The notes under the pieces were generated by a model. That model had not been told where the DNA came from and did no database searches. It worked only from the letters and a program-made list of their open reading frames with translations. 64,000 nt of DNA from Dillenia suffruticosa (taxonomy: Eukaryota > Streptophyta > Magnoliopsida > Dilleniales > Dilleniaceae), in the NCBI GenBank assembly GCA_033439265.1, contig JAVTVX010000015.1, positions 382,001-446,000 on the forward strand, written 5' to 3'. The position numbers were made by a program, and so were the translations under genes. Positions 22,621-39,349 of the stretch are shown here, in pieces; the stretch's first letter is position 1, and every line of letters starts with the position of its first letter.

Positions 22621-24996
22621 AATTTACAACTGTGAATGTGATTGTGGGACAATTGGTTTTGGGGCGTTGTATGTATGGATGTGAGCCTCCCAATAAATTT
22701 AATTTTTAGTGTCATCTGTTGAACCAGAAATTTTTCTGGTTGTTCTCTCCTTGTAAAGCTATTCCACCCCACATGCCATGCCCTCTGTTCCTGTGCGTGT
22801 GCCCTGCGTTCATTCCAAGTTGCGGCTCTCTTTTTCTCTCATCTCTCCTCTCTCTCTCTCTCTCTCAAGTTTCAACTTGTCCTCCGACCCAACCCCGCTC
22901 ACATTCTCCACTTGTACAAAGGAAAACAACACTTTTACGTCATCTTTATTATTACAGAACTATCTAAACGTTAAACCATTAATATCATCCGGGATGAATA
23001 ACAAAAATCTGTCGTGATGCTATCTCGAAGGTAAAAATTGTATTCTTTTTTATAGTTACTGGGATTTAAAAGTATTTGAAAAATGAATAATGTGAATAAT
23101 CAATTCTAACGTAATATTATAATTTTGGTTATTGATATTTGAGAAGCATGTTTGAATCATAACTAAATTATAAATAATTTCTTTCCATTTTTGGAGGTTG
23201 AATTTTCTTTTTTATTTATTTTTTTATTAGATTAATAAGATGAGCCAACTAAATATAGAGTGTTTTAAATTCCAAGGTTTCCAAACTGGCATCTTGGAAA
23301 GCAATTAGATTTCTGTAACTTTGCTTTATACAAGTCATTACCATAATTTTCTTTAATTGTTTTAGAGGATTTAAGATATTTGAAAGAGTAGAAATTATCC
23401 TTGCAGCTGGTCCCTCCACTCCTATCTCATGCCCGACTCATTCATGCCTGAAGTCTTGACAATCAATGGCGGGTCTCCAACTTGCAAAATTCACCACTCA
23501 TAGGTTCATCAGTTCCCCAGTTAAATTAAAGTTACGATGTGACAACTCATATGTGAAATGTTAGAGCTGTAGACACAACGTGGCCCAAAATTTGTAAGAA
23601 TGGTTTTCTCAAAAACATAGTAATTTAAGACAGAAACGACCGAGAGGAAAATAAAATATGTTCGTTAAGGCGTGCAAATGACTCTCATTTCTTCTTTATT
23701 TATTAATTTTAGGAGTTATGATTTAAAAAATATAATCGGTACAACTAATATAATGTGATATTACTATGTTTAAATCCAAATAAGATTGGAACACTTTTTT
23801 TTTTTTTTTAGTTTTCACAACCGGTATCTAAAATTTATCCGACTAATCAGATTCAAATACTGTGAAGTCTATTTTAGAGAGTGACTCCTCCGTGACTATC
23901 TTTGAAGTTTGATAAGCACAAAATTCTTTTGCCATTCATTGTACATGTACTTTGCTTAACTAGGGATTACACAACCAAAGACTCGTATACAAACGGTCAG
24001 TTAATTTAATGGGATGTGGTACTAGATTTTTTAACTAAGATCACCAATTTGACTCGTAAGTTGAATATAGATAAAACTATATTAGAAGAATAATATTCTT
24101 AATGAGTCATTGTAAGTCGCGAATCGCATTAGCTACTATAACTCGTATAATCGAGCCAAGTTGTTGGGGCCAACTGATTTGGGCCATCGGGCTGAAGGGG
24201 TGTGCACTTGGGCCAGATTCCTTTCCTTGGGCCAATTACAGTCGATCCAACCAACAAAAATTTCTCACATCTTTCTTCCAAATCGAAATGATAAGCTATC
24301 TTGACCATTAACGGATAATTGATTTAATAAAAAAATATAATATCTCTTAATTAAAATTTAAATTTGAATTTTGAGAATAAAAAAAATTTATATCGGGAGA
24401 TCTTCTTCCGTAAAGGATCTGACAGTAATTCAAATCAAATTAATCAAAATATAATTATAAATATCAATTCATCAAATATAAAAAAAAAAAAAATTACTTT
24501 GATATATCCCCTTTCTCGCAAAGTACATTGTATTTATTTTACCAACGCCCGTTTAATATAGCTTTAGGTCACTTGTACCTCTTGAGCAACATTTGGGTAT
24601 GAATCTTCTATATACAATCAAAACAGACACAAGGGGAGGCGATTCAACTCAAATTGTATTTAATTAAATTTAATATATTATCGGATATCGATAATTTATT
24701 AAAAAAATAAAATTAGTACGCTATATTTCCCAAGAAACCAGGCTAGAAATTTTCTTTAAAAATGATAAATTTTATTGGTTGCTGAAATTTATCATTTTAC
24801 CAACCTAAATTGGTTAAGTATAACTAAAAATACGCTAAATAATTTTTAAATTAATGTTTTATTTAAAAATTTTAATTTAATCTAAACTTAACTTTCTCAC
24901 ATGTCACCTAAATCGAGACATGTACCGATTTGAACTAAAAAATAAAAAATTTAAAATGACCTTCGAGATAAAATAATTCTGAAAGTGATCCTCATT
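22621..24996. other. Intergenic DNA
   Basis: AT-rich with no supported gene. A (CT)n tract lies near 22848-22866. Three TGGGCC words fall within about 55 bases at 24179-24232; these resemble site II elements but no start of transcription is evident nearby. Small frames here lack family resemblance. Confidence 0.5.
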
Positions 24997-25160
24997 TATC
25001 ACGGGTAGGACCTGAGACAGACTATATTGCGGGTAAAACCCGCGACATAGTACCGTGTTGTCATGGCAAAGGGCACAGCGAGTCGCGTTTCCAAGACACG
25101 ACACAAGGTTTCCCGTCTCCAAGACGCGACATCCCCCACCCGCAGTACTCCTCTCGCTCC
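24997..25160. repeat. Cluster of CG-rich inverted repeats
   Basis: GCGGGT AAA ACCCGC (25030-25044) is a perfect 6 bp hairpin. GTCGCGT near 25082 is mirrored by ACGCGAC near 25123. CCAAGACACGACA and CCAAGACGCGACA form a direct repeat within the same stretch. The CG content contrasts with the AT-rich left flank. It may be the terminus of an unidentified DNA transposon; no target-site duplication was found. Confidence 0.5.
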
Positions 25161-25191
25161 CGTGGCACTCTTCTGCGGAGGGGGAGAAATG

Positions 25192-25700
25192 CCGTGAGGG
25201 GAGAGAGAGACAAGTGCTGCGGGGGAAGAGAGGGAGGGAGGGAGGACTACCATGGGAGACAGAGAGAGAGCCGCGGGAGGGAGAGAAAGGGAGGGAGGAC
25301 TATCGCGAGGAGGAGGGAGGGATGGAGGATTGTCGCAGGAGCCATGCAGGGGGGAGGAGTGCCACGGGGAGAGAGAGAGGACTGTTGCAGGGAGAGGGAG
25401 GGAGGACAGCCACAGACGAGGGGGAGGGAGGGAGAAGAGATAAGAGAGAGAGAGAGCTGCTAGCGGCGAGGGAGGAGAGAGAGAGAGCCACGAGCGAGGG
25501 AGAGAGAGAGAGCGCCGTGAGCGGGGGAGGGAGGGAGGGAGAGAGGAGCACCGCGGATAATGGGGGGAGAGAGAGAGAAAGGCACGGGTAGGGGAGGGAG
25601 GGAGAGAGAAGCGCCACGGGCGGTAGCGGAGGAGATAGAGAGAGAGTCGCGGCGGGAGAGGGAGAGAGAGCCGCGCAGGGGAGGGAGGGAGAGCCACGAG
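25192..25700 (+). repeat. Strand-asymmetric purine (GA/GGGA) block
   Basis: About 500 bp of almost pure purine on the plus strand, made of (GA)n and (GGGA)n runs broken by short phrases such as GCCACGGG, CCGCGG and TGTCGCAGGAG that recur with variation every 30-60 bases. Long open frames exist on both strands (178 and 232 codons), but they are purely compositional and encode Arg/Gly/Glu or Ser/Leu/Pro repeats. Triplex or quadruplex formation is possible. It lies 0.6-1.1 kb before UBC27. Confidence 0.85.
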
Positions 25701-26101
25701 CGGTGGGGGAAACTCATGTCGTGAGTCTAGACGTGATACAAAATGTCATGGGTTGAATCTAGACTTAAAGGGGTTAGAAAGGAAATTAATTTTTATTAGG
25801 TATTATTTTTTCAAAAATTATTTTTTTTAAAAAAAAAATTGATATATATCCGTACACGATTCCACCTAAATCGTCCCAAACGAAATCATAGGACCCAACC
25901 GCTCATTTATGTTTTTAACCCCAATCAGGGCCCTAGAATAGATTCCTTGGTCACAGTCACGACATGGGATCAAATGGACGGTCTTGATTCCATTAGAAAA
26001 CAATCACCCAATGGACATGATTAGCTCCACTCCACTAGATTTGGAGAGGCTCCTCAACCTTCATTGGTGGCCACGCCTATAACTCTCGTCGCTTTCACCA
26101 C

Positions 26102-26142
<41 letters not shown>

Positions 26143-26298
26143 ATGATGTTGTCACAAAACCACTCTCCCTAAAAGCTTAAATAAAGCATCTCAGCAAAGA
26201 GCCCAACGTCTTTCCGACTTAGGGTTTCTCTCTCTATAATTATCCTGCGGAGAGAGGAGGAACTTCGAATTGCAGGGTGATTAAGAGAAAAAGAGAGA
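25701..26298 (+). promoter_or_regulatory. UBC27 upstream region with (CT)n tract
   Basis: This 0.6 kb precedes the UBC27 ATG. It holds a (CT)n tract at about 26104-26139, a TTAAATAAA word near 26179 that could serve as a weak TATA element, and a pyrimidine-rich leader (TTTCTCTCTCTATAATTATCC). Promoter function is inferred from position. Confidence 0.4.
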
Positions 26299-30181
<3,883 letters not shown>

Positions 30182-31053
30182 AATGTGCAGCTGCCATCAC
30201 AGACCCCGCTTATTCAAGTTTTGAGTGTTTTGGTGAAAAGTTGAAAATTGTAGCTTCAAAGGATTAAATCTTGAACAAGGGTCTTCCTTGCCCAGTTTAG
30301 CTTTATATCTTGGCACTCCCTTTTTCCTTCGCAAAAATAGCTTCCATATCCATTTAGGTGTCATGTTGTCGGGAAAAGGAACCTCAGGAATGGATCATAA
30401 TGAGATGTTTATCATATAATGTAAGCGAAACCTTTTTCTCTGCTGCTAGTTGCTTCCAGATTGCCTAGTGGTGGATTAAGATTTAACGGGTAATGTGATC
30501 AGCATTTTGCGAAGTACATAGGAAAATAAACGAGATGACAAGATGATGGAGACGATAGTGTTTGTGTTCACAGTGTTGATTAAGTGGTAACAGGTGAATT
30601 AGTGGAGAATTTGAAGAGGGTACAATAGGCATTGCCTGTAATTTGGATTCCCTAGGTGTGGGTATTGGTGTTACTATAATTCAACAAATATCAAATATGA
30701 AGTAGTAGAATGCAAGTTTGTGCAGAATAATAGTAAACAAGTCAGCCAAGAAGTGACTCCAAAGCCGGAAACCAGAAAATGCATGGTTCCTCTTTGTCCA
30801 ATTACGTATAGGAATTTATACTTCCAGAAGGTAGTCGTGAAAGTGACGACCAAAAAAATAAAGGAAAAATGATGCCACGTCTGCTGCTGCTGCTGGTGGG
30901 CTGGGGGCTCGCCAAAAACAGAAAGTAAAATTTTGAAGCGTGAATCTCAAGCACAGCCAGATACATACACGTGTTCATCTCATTGGATGAGTTGGTGGGA
31001 GTAGTTATTTCTGATGGAATAAGTAGCAATCAGCTTCTCTCCTTGGTAGTGGT

Positions 31054-31057
31054 GAGA

Positions 31058-31130
<73 letters not shown>
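31054..31130 (+). repeat. (GA)n microsatellite
   Basis: About 75 bases of nearly perfect GA dinucleotide with one GGG interruption near its left end. Open frames across it are artefacts. Confidence 0.95.
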
Positions 31131-31132
<2 letters not shown>

Positions 31133-33102
31133 GATGGGAGGACTTCGCATGACGGATTCAACATCTGGAATGCATGGACTCTGTTCTTCAACAAGCTATT
31201 AACTTCTATTTTTCTCCGAAACATCGAATACAACAAATGGTGTTTTACACATCCACAAGCAACATGATATGACGCGTTTAATATAATGGCTGAGCCAATT
31301 TCAAGTCATAGAAACATATTTGATGGTAATTATAAATATTTTTTTATATCACTGGATCAGTATTTTGTTTCGATTAATTCAGACCGATCGTTGTAATGGT
31401 TATTTTTTAGAGAATGAATCTCTTAACAGGGAATACTCCATCTACATAAGAACCCGACATTTTCAATAGAAATCGAATATCGATTATGTTAAAAAAAATT
31501 CAACTCCACGTCTAATTGATTCAATCGAGTTAGTAATTATAAATATTAATGTCCGTATAAAACTCCTTCCATGGTTTTTTTTTTAATTTTTTGGGTGAAT
31601 ACTCCTTCCATGGTACGGTGTGTTGTAAGAGAGTTCAAAGCGTCAAGAATGGTTCCACAAGGTGGGAGCCAAGATCGAAGCAAAGAACGAGTCAAACACG
31701 AAGCCATCGTGGTTGGAATCTTGTTGGGGGGGCCTGTTCCTATCCAAGCTGGAAAATGTGAAATGGTGGCCATAGTTTTCAAAGCTTGTGCCCTACACTT
31801 ACTTCTTCCATTCTTAGCTTCTCTCTCTCTCCTCCACTCGTGTATGATAAATTGTCAATGGAATTAAACGTGGTTCGACCTTGAAATTTCCCTAATCTCT
31901 CTCTCTCTCTCTCTCTCAATAGGAATAACATCGTTCAACTCTCATTTTAGTATGTAGCAAACCTAGACTCCCCAACTTTCTCCTTAATGTCTTAAAAAAC
32001 CTCTGACACATAGGATAGAATTAAAATTTTACGATTCATAGTTTCATCAACCTTAATAATTAATAATGTAAATAAAACTAATTCAAGTATTATCTAGTAA
32101 TAAATATTTTTTCTAATTAAACTAGCTAAATATAATCTTGTTTTACTCTTTCTCTCCAATTAATTAATAATATATATAAATGGATTTTATTATTATTATT
32201 TTTTTTTGCTTGCGAATCAGTTGAAACAATACTAAACTGGTTTGAAAATTATTTTGCCCACGTAATTATATTCATTGACTTGCAGGCCTAGGCCTTTGTA
32301 TTTGACCACAAACTTTCTTCTAGAAGAAAGGTATCAAAGTTTCTTCTTCTTCTTGTTTTTTTTGAATCCACACTTTGACATTTCAAAAATCAGCCTTTCT
32401 TTTTCAAGGTCTTGTTCTGTATAATGGTCATCAGATGATCATGATCAACAACATGGACTTGACCCCTTAACCCACTTGACCATTAAAACGTACCCACCCT
32501 GAATTCCAACTCCTTTTTTTATTATTATTATTTGGTTTAATGACTTTTGCTAAATCTTCTGTAATCTAAAGTGGCACTTTTAGTATAGCCATGAATGATT
32601 GCACCAATTAAAGGTAGCCTTTTAAGGAACACTCAACCTCCGACTGGACCCACCCCGTACTTCTTTTTCGGGGGGTTAAAAATCCGGTTGATTCCGTTGT
32701 GGATGGATATACTACTTGGATACCTCAATTACAAACTAATTACTTTTTAAGGAAAATCTGATTAAAGATAATTTTTGAGCCTTCAAAATACCCCGCTCAC
32801 GGATGAAATCTCAAATCATACTTGTCTGTGCTAACAAATCATTAGTCTTGTTTTTAGAATGTATTAGTGAGGAGGCCCGCCTAACAATTTGGTGTTTAAT
32901 AAACGCCCAATTAAGGAGAACAAATGAAGTAACAAATCGAGTTAAGGGGTGAATGGGGAGAGCAACAAACTCCTTAAAACACATTAAAAGTAATGGTGGG
33001 GTGGGGTTGAGTCCTTAAGTGCACCGTGGTCCTTGCGGATTAAATTAATGCAAAAAGGTCAATAACATATATGAGCATGTTCAAATATTCAAAAGTTCAT
33101 AC

Positions 33103-33180
33103 TAAATTCTTACGAGTATAATGGTTGAATACTGCACTTATTTAATCATAAGTTTCGAGTTCGATTCATGAGAATAAAAA
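33103..33180 (+). mobile_element. Possible SINE-like remnant
   Basis: GTATAATGGTTGAAT followed about 35 bases later by GAGTTCGATTCATGAG resembles paired pol III A and B boxes, and an A-rich run (AATAAAAAAAAAATATAAG) follows. No target-site duplication was found, so this is tentative. Confidence 0.35.
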
Positions 33181-34258
33181 AAAAATATAAGAATAAAAGA
33201 AATATGATTTAAAAAAGCTAATCTTATAATGAATTTTATAATACTCAGATCAGATTAATCAGTAAAATCGAATACCAACCGATGAAACAAATAAAAAAAA
33301 AGCTACGATGAAAATTCACAATGTAAAATTCATCACGCCTTACGCGTGCATGAACGCATGTTGACATTAATTTATCCAAGTAAAAGAAAAGAGTCAAACC
33401 AACACATTTAAATATGCAAATTTTGACATCTCTTTCCAACTCCATTTAATTCTTTTTTCTTTTAAGTTTATTAAAAAATAAATAAAAATTTTCAACGTCA
33501 AATCTAAGCGCATTGTAATTGGCATCATCTCTCAAAACATATTCTCAATTTCACATGTCTAAAGAAATGTAAACCAAATAAATTATATTTTATGTAATAA
33601 TTAATAATGATATATTTTTATTTAGATTTAGTTTATTTAAAAATAAATTAATATAAATTATTAAATGATATTTATTTTATATTTTTATGAGCAAGGATAA
33701 AATGGATTGTGTTTGACATGATGAGGCAGACGATTCCGGATTGTGGTCTTGCCAAAGTCACCCACGACCAAGCATTACATTTGTATATGTCTGTGTGTGT
33801 GTATGCATGTATAGTGTTTTGAATTATTCATTTCTCTTCTCCGAGAGAGGAAGGAGACAAGGGGCCAATTAAATACTGCGCCTACAAAAGTTGAATATTT
33901 GTTACCGGACTCACACACACACACACACACACTCCCTTGCATCTTTATTGCATTATGTCTGCAATAAATGCATTTCACATCCGAAACGCCATTAATGTGT
34001 GGGAGGTGTGGTGGGTCTCGACTCGGAGGCTGAAGCCCCTCTTCGTCTTCCACACCCATGAAAACATAACATCTTTGAAATAATAAAAGTTATAATAATT
34101 TTTTTCTTTTAAGATAGTTGTTCAATCAAAGTCGTGATAATTAAAAAAAAAAAAAAAAAAAAAATTGAGGTGAAGAATGGAGATTTTGAGAATAAAAAGT
34201 AATTATTGGTAATTACAGGTTTAGAATATCATGAGTTGACAACGTGGGTGCGTGTGTG

Positions 34259-34270
34259 TATATATATATA
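34259..34270 (+). promoter_or_regulatory. Putative TATA region of the kinase gene
   Basis: TATATATATATA lies about 480 bases before the kinase ATG. A pyrimidine-rich leader with (CT)n at about 34585-34604 follows. The long 5' UTR implied is plausible for this kinase family but is inferred. Confidence 0.4.
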
Positions 34271-34748
34271 GTGGGAGGAAAACCTGCTCCGGTGCAGTGT
34301 GGAATTAAGTACGGTTACGGTGTCGGAGACGGAGAGAGAGAGAGCAGAGAAGAGAAGGGGTGCCGAGAAAAGACAAGAAAAGAAGTCGCAGAGAATCCAA
34401 TACAAAGGAAGTGAAGTTAAATCCACACACCCTACCAACTTACCTACGTTTCTATTCCCTCCTACGTTCACGCATTCCTCCTTATTCATACCCTCTCTGT
34501 CTCTCCAAACATTCGTTTCTTTCTTTGAAATTTAGAGCAACCCGGCGTTAATTCGACGCCGTTTCATTCAGTTTCTCGAGATTTCTTTCTCTCTCTCTCT
34601 CTCTAAATTATCCTTTCTTCACATTTAAAGTGAAGTCGGCGTTAAAACAGCGCCCTTTTCATTCATTTTTCTGTATTTTCGGTTTTCCCACCCCGGAAAA
34701 CTGTTTGGTGAAGGTTCGATGTTGAGGCGACGGCGGCGGACTTGACGA

Positions 34749-37700
34749 ATGGGTTGCGTTCTCGGGAGCAGTGCCGCCGGAGATGGCCGTAACCCTCCGC
34801 GGAAAAGCAGGAAACCTTCCTCCGAAGTATCAAATTCCGTCGTGGACGATAATGGCGGAGTTAGTAGGGTTCCAGAGGAGGCGCCTGAGAAAGGAAAACA
34901 TAAGGAAAAGGCTGTTGTCGCCGGCGGCGGCGATATTCCGGTGCCGGAAAAAAGGAAGCCTAGACTAGATCACTTGGTAACTAACCAGCAAGGTTGGCCG
35001 GCGTGGTTATCCGCCGTCGCCGGCGATGCCATTGAAGGTTGGACTCCTCGTCGAGCCAACACTTTTGAGAAACTTGATAAGGTATTCAACAAATTCACTC
35101 GGTAAAAAACCTAATTCACATGATCCCCAAATTCTCTTGGTCAAAACCTTAATTTTGATTTCGGGTTTTGTTTGTATAGATTGGACAAGGCACTTATAGC
35201 AATGTATATAAAGCTAGGGATCTGATAACAGGGAAGATAGTGGCATTAAAGAAGGTTAGGTTTGACAATTTAGAGCCCGAAAGCGTCAAGTTTATGGCAA
35301 GAGAGATTCTGGTGTTGAGAAGGCTTGATCATCCCAATGTGATTAAGATCGAAGGTCTGGCTACTTCCAGAATGTCTTGCAGTCTGTATTTGGTGTTTGA
35401 ATATATGGAACATGATCTTGCTGGCCTTGCTGCTTGCCAAGGCATCAAGTTCACCGAACCCCAGGTATTATCACCCCAAATCTAACTTCATTTAATCTTT
35501 ATAACTGTGCTTTAGCCTAGATCAATCCTTGTTCTTGACTTGCTTGTTCTGTTTGCATTTCTTGTGTGTTTTTGATAGAGAAGGAAAATTATATTAGATG
35601 TGTGGAAAAATCTCAAAAAACTCCAAAGGATAAGAAATTCCGAGAAGTGAAAAAGGAATAACACAAAGAGCTAATGAACGATTGCTTTCCGATCCCTTCT
35701 AAACCTTAATCCTTACGAATCCCAGAGGTGTGAAAGCATAAAAAACAATATTATCCCATAGATGAGAAGAGTCCATGGTTTGATTCTGAAAATTATGGTA
35801 TTCTGTTCTCTCCAAATGTACCAAGAAATAGCTAAATATACACATTTCCAAAACAAGCCATTTCTTGTATGCTTCATACTAATTTTGGAACTGGGTAGTG
35901 ATTTATGGTCCAGTAAGTTGTGGCTCAGAGTATCTGGTTCTTAGCTATTGTCTTAAAACACCCCCTACTTGCTATTAATGAGTGTGTCAAATTTTGCAAG
36001 CTTGCAATTCTTTGCCCGAACTGCTGCTTGGGATGAATTGCCGAATGTTCACTTGATCTAAGTTGGCTGGCTCCATCTGTTTTTAGTTCATTTTTGTTCT
36101 AGTTCAATAGCCCAACATACTTTTGACCTGGTTTAGCTCCTCTTTTTCCTGGTTCACAGTTTTGGCCCATTCCTCACCCAATTTAGGCTCATGGCTTTAT
36201 TTTGCTTCAGTTCAGCTTTATGCATGAGTGTTGGGATATTTAGTCACTATATTTAATTTTCCACCCAATTTAGGCTTGTGGCTTCTTGTGCAAATGTAGA
36301 TATTCACACGAGGGGGTAGTGGTTGGATGCTATATGCACGAGTCTTGGGGAAGATAATGTTGATTACTTGTTATTGTGCTGCATGATGAGTTGGAAGTTT
36401 GGGAAATGGTCTTTCTTGTGCTTCTTCAATCATTTTAATATCAATCCGGGCCACCATCTTCTGTAGAGAAAGGAGCTCACGCAATCCAAGCCAGCTCATT
36501 TTATATAAAGTACACTTGATCTAAGTTGGCTGGCTCCATCCGTTTTGGTTCATATTCTATTCTAGTTCATTAGCCCAACGTACTTTTGACCTGGCTTAGC
36601 TCCTCTTTTGCCTAGTTCAGAGTTTTGGCCTATTTTTCACCCAATTTAGGTGTGTGGTTTCATTTTGCTCCGGTTCTGCTTTATCTTTTGAAGTTCGTTC
36701 TCTTTTATATCCTTGTACTGTACTTTTTGGCTCAACAATTTGGGGATTGCGGTTACTTCATGTCCTGATTTTGTATTATTTGGTTCAGTTATGCACATTT
36801 GGAGCGCAAAACTTTGGTTATGGTAATGTGGGTTAGGCCTTGGGTCAGTATGGTTTTTGGTGGATTTTCTTTACCAATCTGTCACGATATCATGATACTT
36901 TTTTTGGATGGGACATTTGTTTCTTATATCAAATTTACCCTTTTGTCCTTACTCCAAGAAAGCAAGGACTACTAAAAAGGGTGCATAGACCTATCAGTTC
37001 AGGGGGCACAAGATATTTATATTTTCTTTTTCTCTAAGGTATTTGATAAAGATTGAAAATAGTGAATAGACAGGGTTTTTGGAAGATGTCAGCATGCTTT
37101 CATGGAGTTCTGATAGATTCTTAATATGGCATTAGTAGATTAAGAGAAGGCTTCCTTGAGGACTTTTTTTTTTATCCTCAAAACAGGATTGCTGATACAG
37201 GGATTATATTAAATATTTTTTATTTTTTCTTTCCTTATTTCTCCCTTGGGGTTGTTGCTTTGATACTCTTGAGGGTTGGGATAAGGTGTTTGTTTCCTTT
37301 GTCATTGTGATGGAGTGTCTGAGTAAGATGCTTTTAAAAGGAGTATGTGGATGATGGGATTTGTGGTTTTGAAATCAGTGGGAGGGATGACTCATCTGCT
37401 GTCCATGGATACTACTGTGATAAGATTCTTGTCCAAGATGTTTAACCCTGGTTTTGAAGCTATCTCATAGTGAAGTCTTATCTATTGAGAAGCAAACTGA
37501 ATATAGGAGACTCTAGCATGAATGTGAGGTTTGGTTTGATCTAGTAGTTTGGTGCAAAGTTGGAAACTTCCTTTTTTCTTATTTGGGATTGCCTTTGGGG
37601 GCAAAAAATAAATGCTAGTCTATTTGGGATGGAGTTGCAGAAAGATCTAAAGGAAGTTTTTAGGATGGAGAAAGGGTTATTTATTTTGAGGAGGAAAATG

Positions 37701-39312
37701 GACTCCACTATAAAGTACTCTCACAAATCTTTCGGTGGTCATATCTCTATTTTCAATTTTGTCAAAAGGAGCAAAAGAATCGTTAGCTATCAAAGAGAGT
37801 TTCTTTTGGGTTGGGGGGAACTCTTGTTCAGTAGTAATTTGGAAAGAGGTGAAGAAGCACATGTATAATGGTGGATTTGAGATTTGAATCTGTGATTGAT
37901 TTCCACAAAAGTTGAACGGGCAAGTTGTTGTCGTGCATGTGTTTGTGTGCTGCAAAAATGGATTTTGAATTAGTCATAGATCTATCTAATGATTTTGGTT
38001 CATGAAATCTTGTTTGTTTGTCATGCCTCATAATGATTATGCTTGTTATTTGTAGTCTGAACACTTCATTCTTTGACAATCTATATGCATGAGTCGGATA
38101 TGATTCTTACAACTGTTTGAGATAACTATGATATTAGTGCAATCATAATTATAATGTTAAATTTGATGGCTATTTTGAGTTTAATAGCGTTCCTTTAGAT
38201 AAGCAAGTTGGGTTCGTTCAGCTTCTAGGTAGGTCTTAGATCTTGGTTCTTCAAATCATGATTCAAGATCCAACCCATGTGCTCAAAACAAATAGTTGGT
38301 TTTGGTTGATATCGTCTAAACCATAATTACTGGGATATTTCTACCTCCAAGTGATCTGCAATCTAAACTGTATGATACAAAATGTGGTAGTATAGTGCAT
38401 TTGATCACTAAAATGGGTAATTTGATCTTAATATAGCTTTGAAGAAATTACAGAATATAAACCACATAATTGGAGGAGTTTTCTATTTATTAATCTAAAG
38501 AGCCATTATCACATTCAATACTTGTTAAGTTCTCTTTAATTGTTTTAGAAATGATTGAAATTTATTTTACATATACTTATAGTCAAAACCATACATATTA
38601 ATTGAGTGATAAACCGACTCTACACATAGTACCATAACTATCCAACCAAACCTAATTCCCAATATATCGCTTGTCGGGAAAGATAAGATAATGTATCCGT
38701 TCTCGTATGTGTACCTTGTGCCATGATGAACCTCAATAATATTGGTCTAAACCTTTCAATCCTCAGTTTGGAAAAATTGTTCTTGTGTTAGCCGTGGTGT
38801 TTTAGTGCATAAGCAAAGAAGAAAACCATAGAACTCACCTGGAGAGCATGCCGCCAAGGTACAGGTGGGCCAATATTGAGCGAGAAGTGAAGCACCATTA
38901 ATGTGATAAATTTGAAGTTTGATAATGTTGAACAAAAAGAAAAGCTTAAATTGATAGAAAATTAGTCAAAAGTAAAGGTTGAACCCAAAAAAAAGCAAAT
39001 ATTACTTGTTTTTCTTGAGATGTCTTGTCCGCAAATTTGTCAAGTCTTGGTAGTGTTGTAGAAAACTTGCCAAAAAGTTTAAAATTTGATTGCATTTCCT
39101 TTGAATTTCCATATTTTTTCATTTTTTTTCTTGTAAGAAATGGTAAAGCAACTTTGATATTGTTGAAACTTTTGGAAATGTTTGTCAAGAAACCATTCTT
39201 AGAAAATACAATTTTCATACCATTTTTAGAAACTGAAACTATTGTGCTGTTCCAAGTTCTATTTATTTTTTCCTTTACCCTTCTTTGAGATCAGTTACTA
39301 CCATGGACCTTC

Positions 39313-39349
<37 letters not shown>

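Larger units (their letters stand above)
30182..34258. other. Intergenic region between UBC27 and the kinase gene
   Basis: It holds the UBC27 3' UTR, a long (GA)n microsatellite (31054-31130), (CT)n near 31898-31917, a pair of 14 bp direct repeats at 31562 and 31601, a SINE-like segment near 33103-33180, (AC)n near 33911-33931 and a poly-A run at about 34143-34163. No protein or RNA gene is supported on either strand. Confidence 0.6.

Noticed and set aside
25055-25591. Plus-strand frame of 178 codons and overlapping minus-strand frame of 232 codons
   Set aside because: Both arise from the GA/GGGA purine block. They are repetitive Arg/Glu/Gly or Ser/Leu/Pro text without family resemblance.
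37560-37868. 102-codon plus-strand frame in kinase intron 2
   Set aside because: Best explained as a frameshifted piece of LINE reverse transcriptase, not a host gene.
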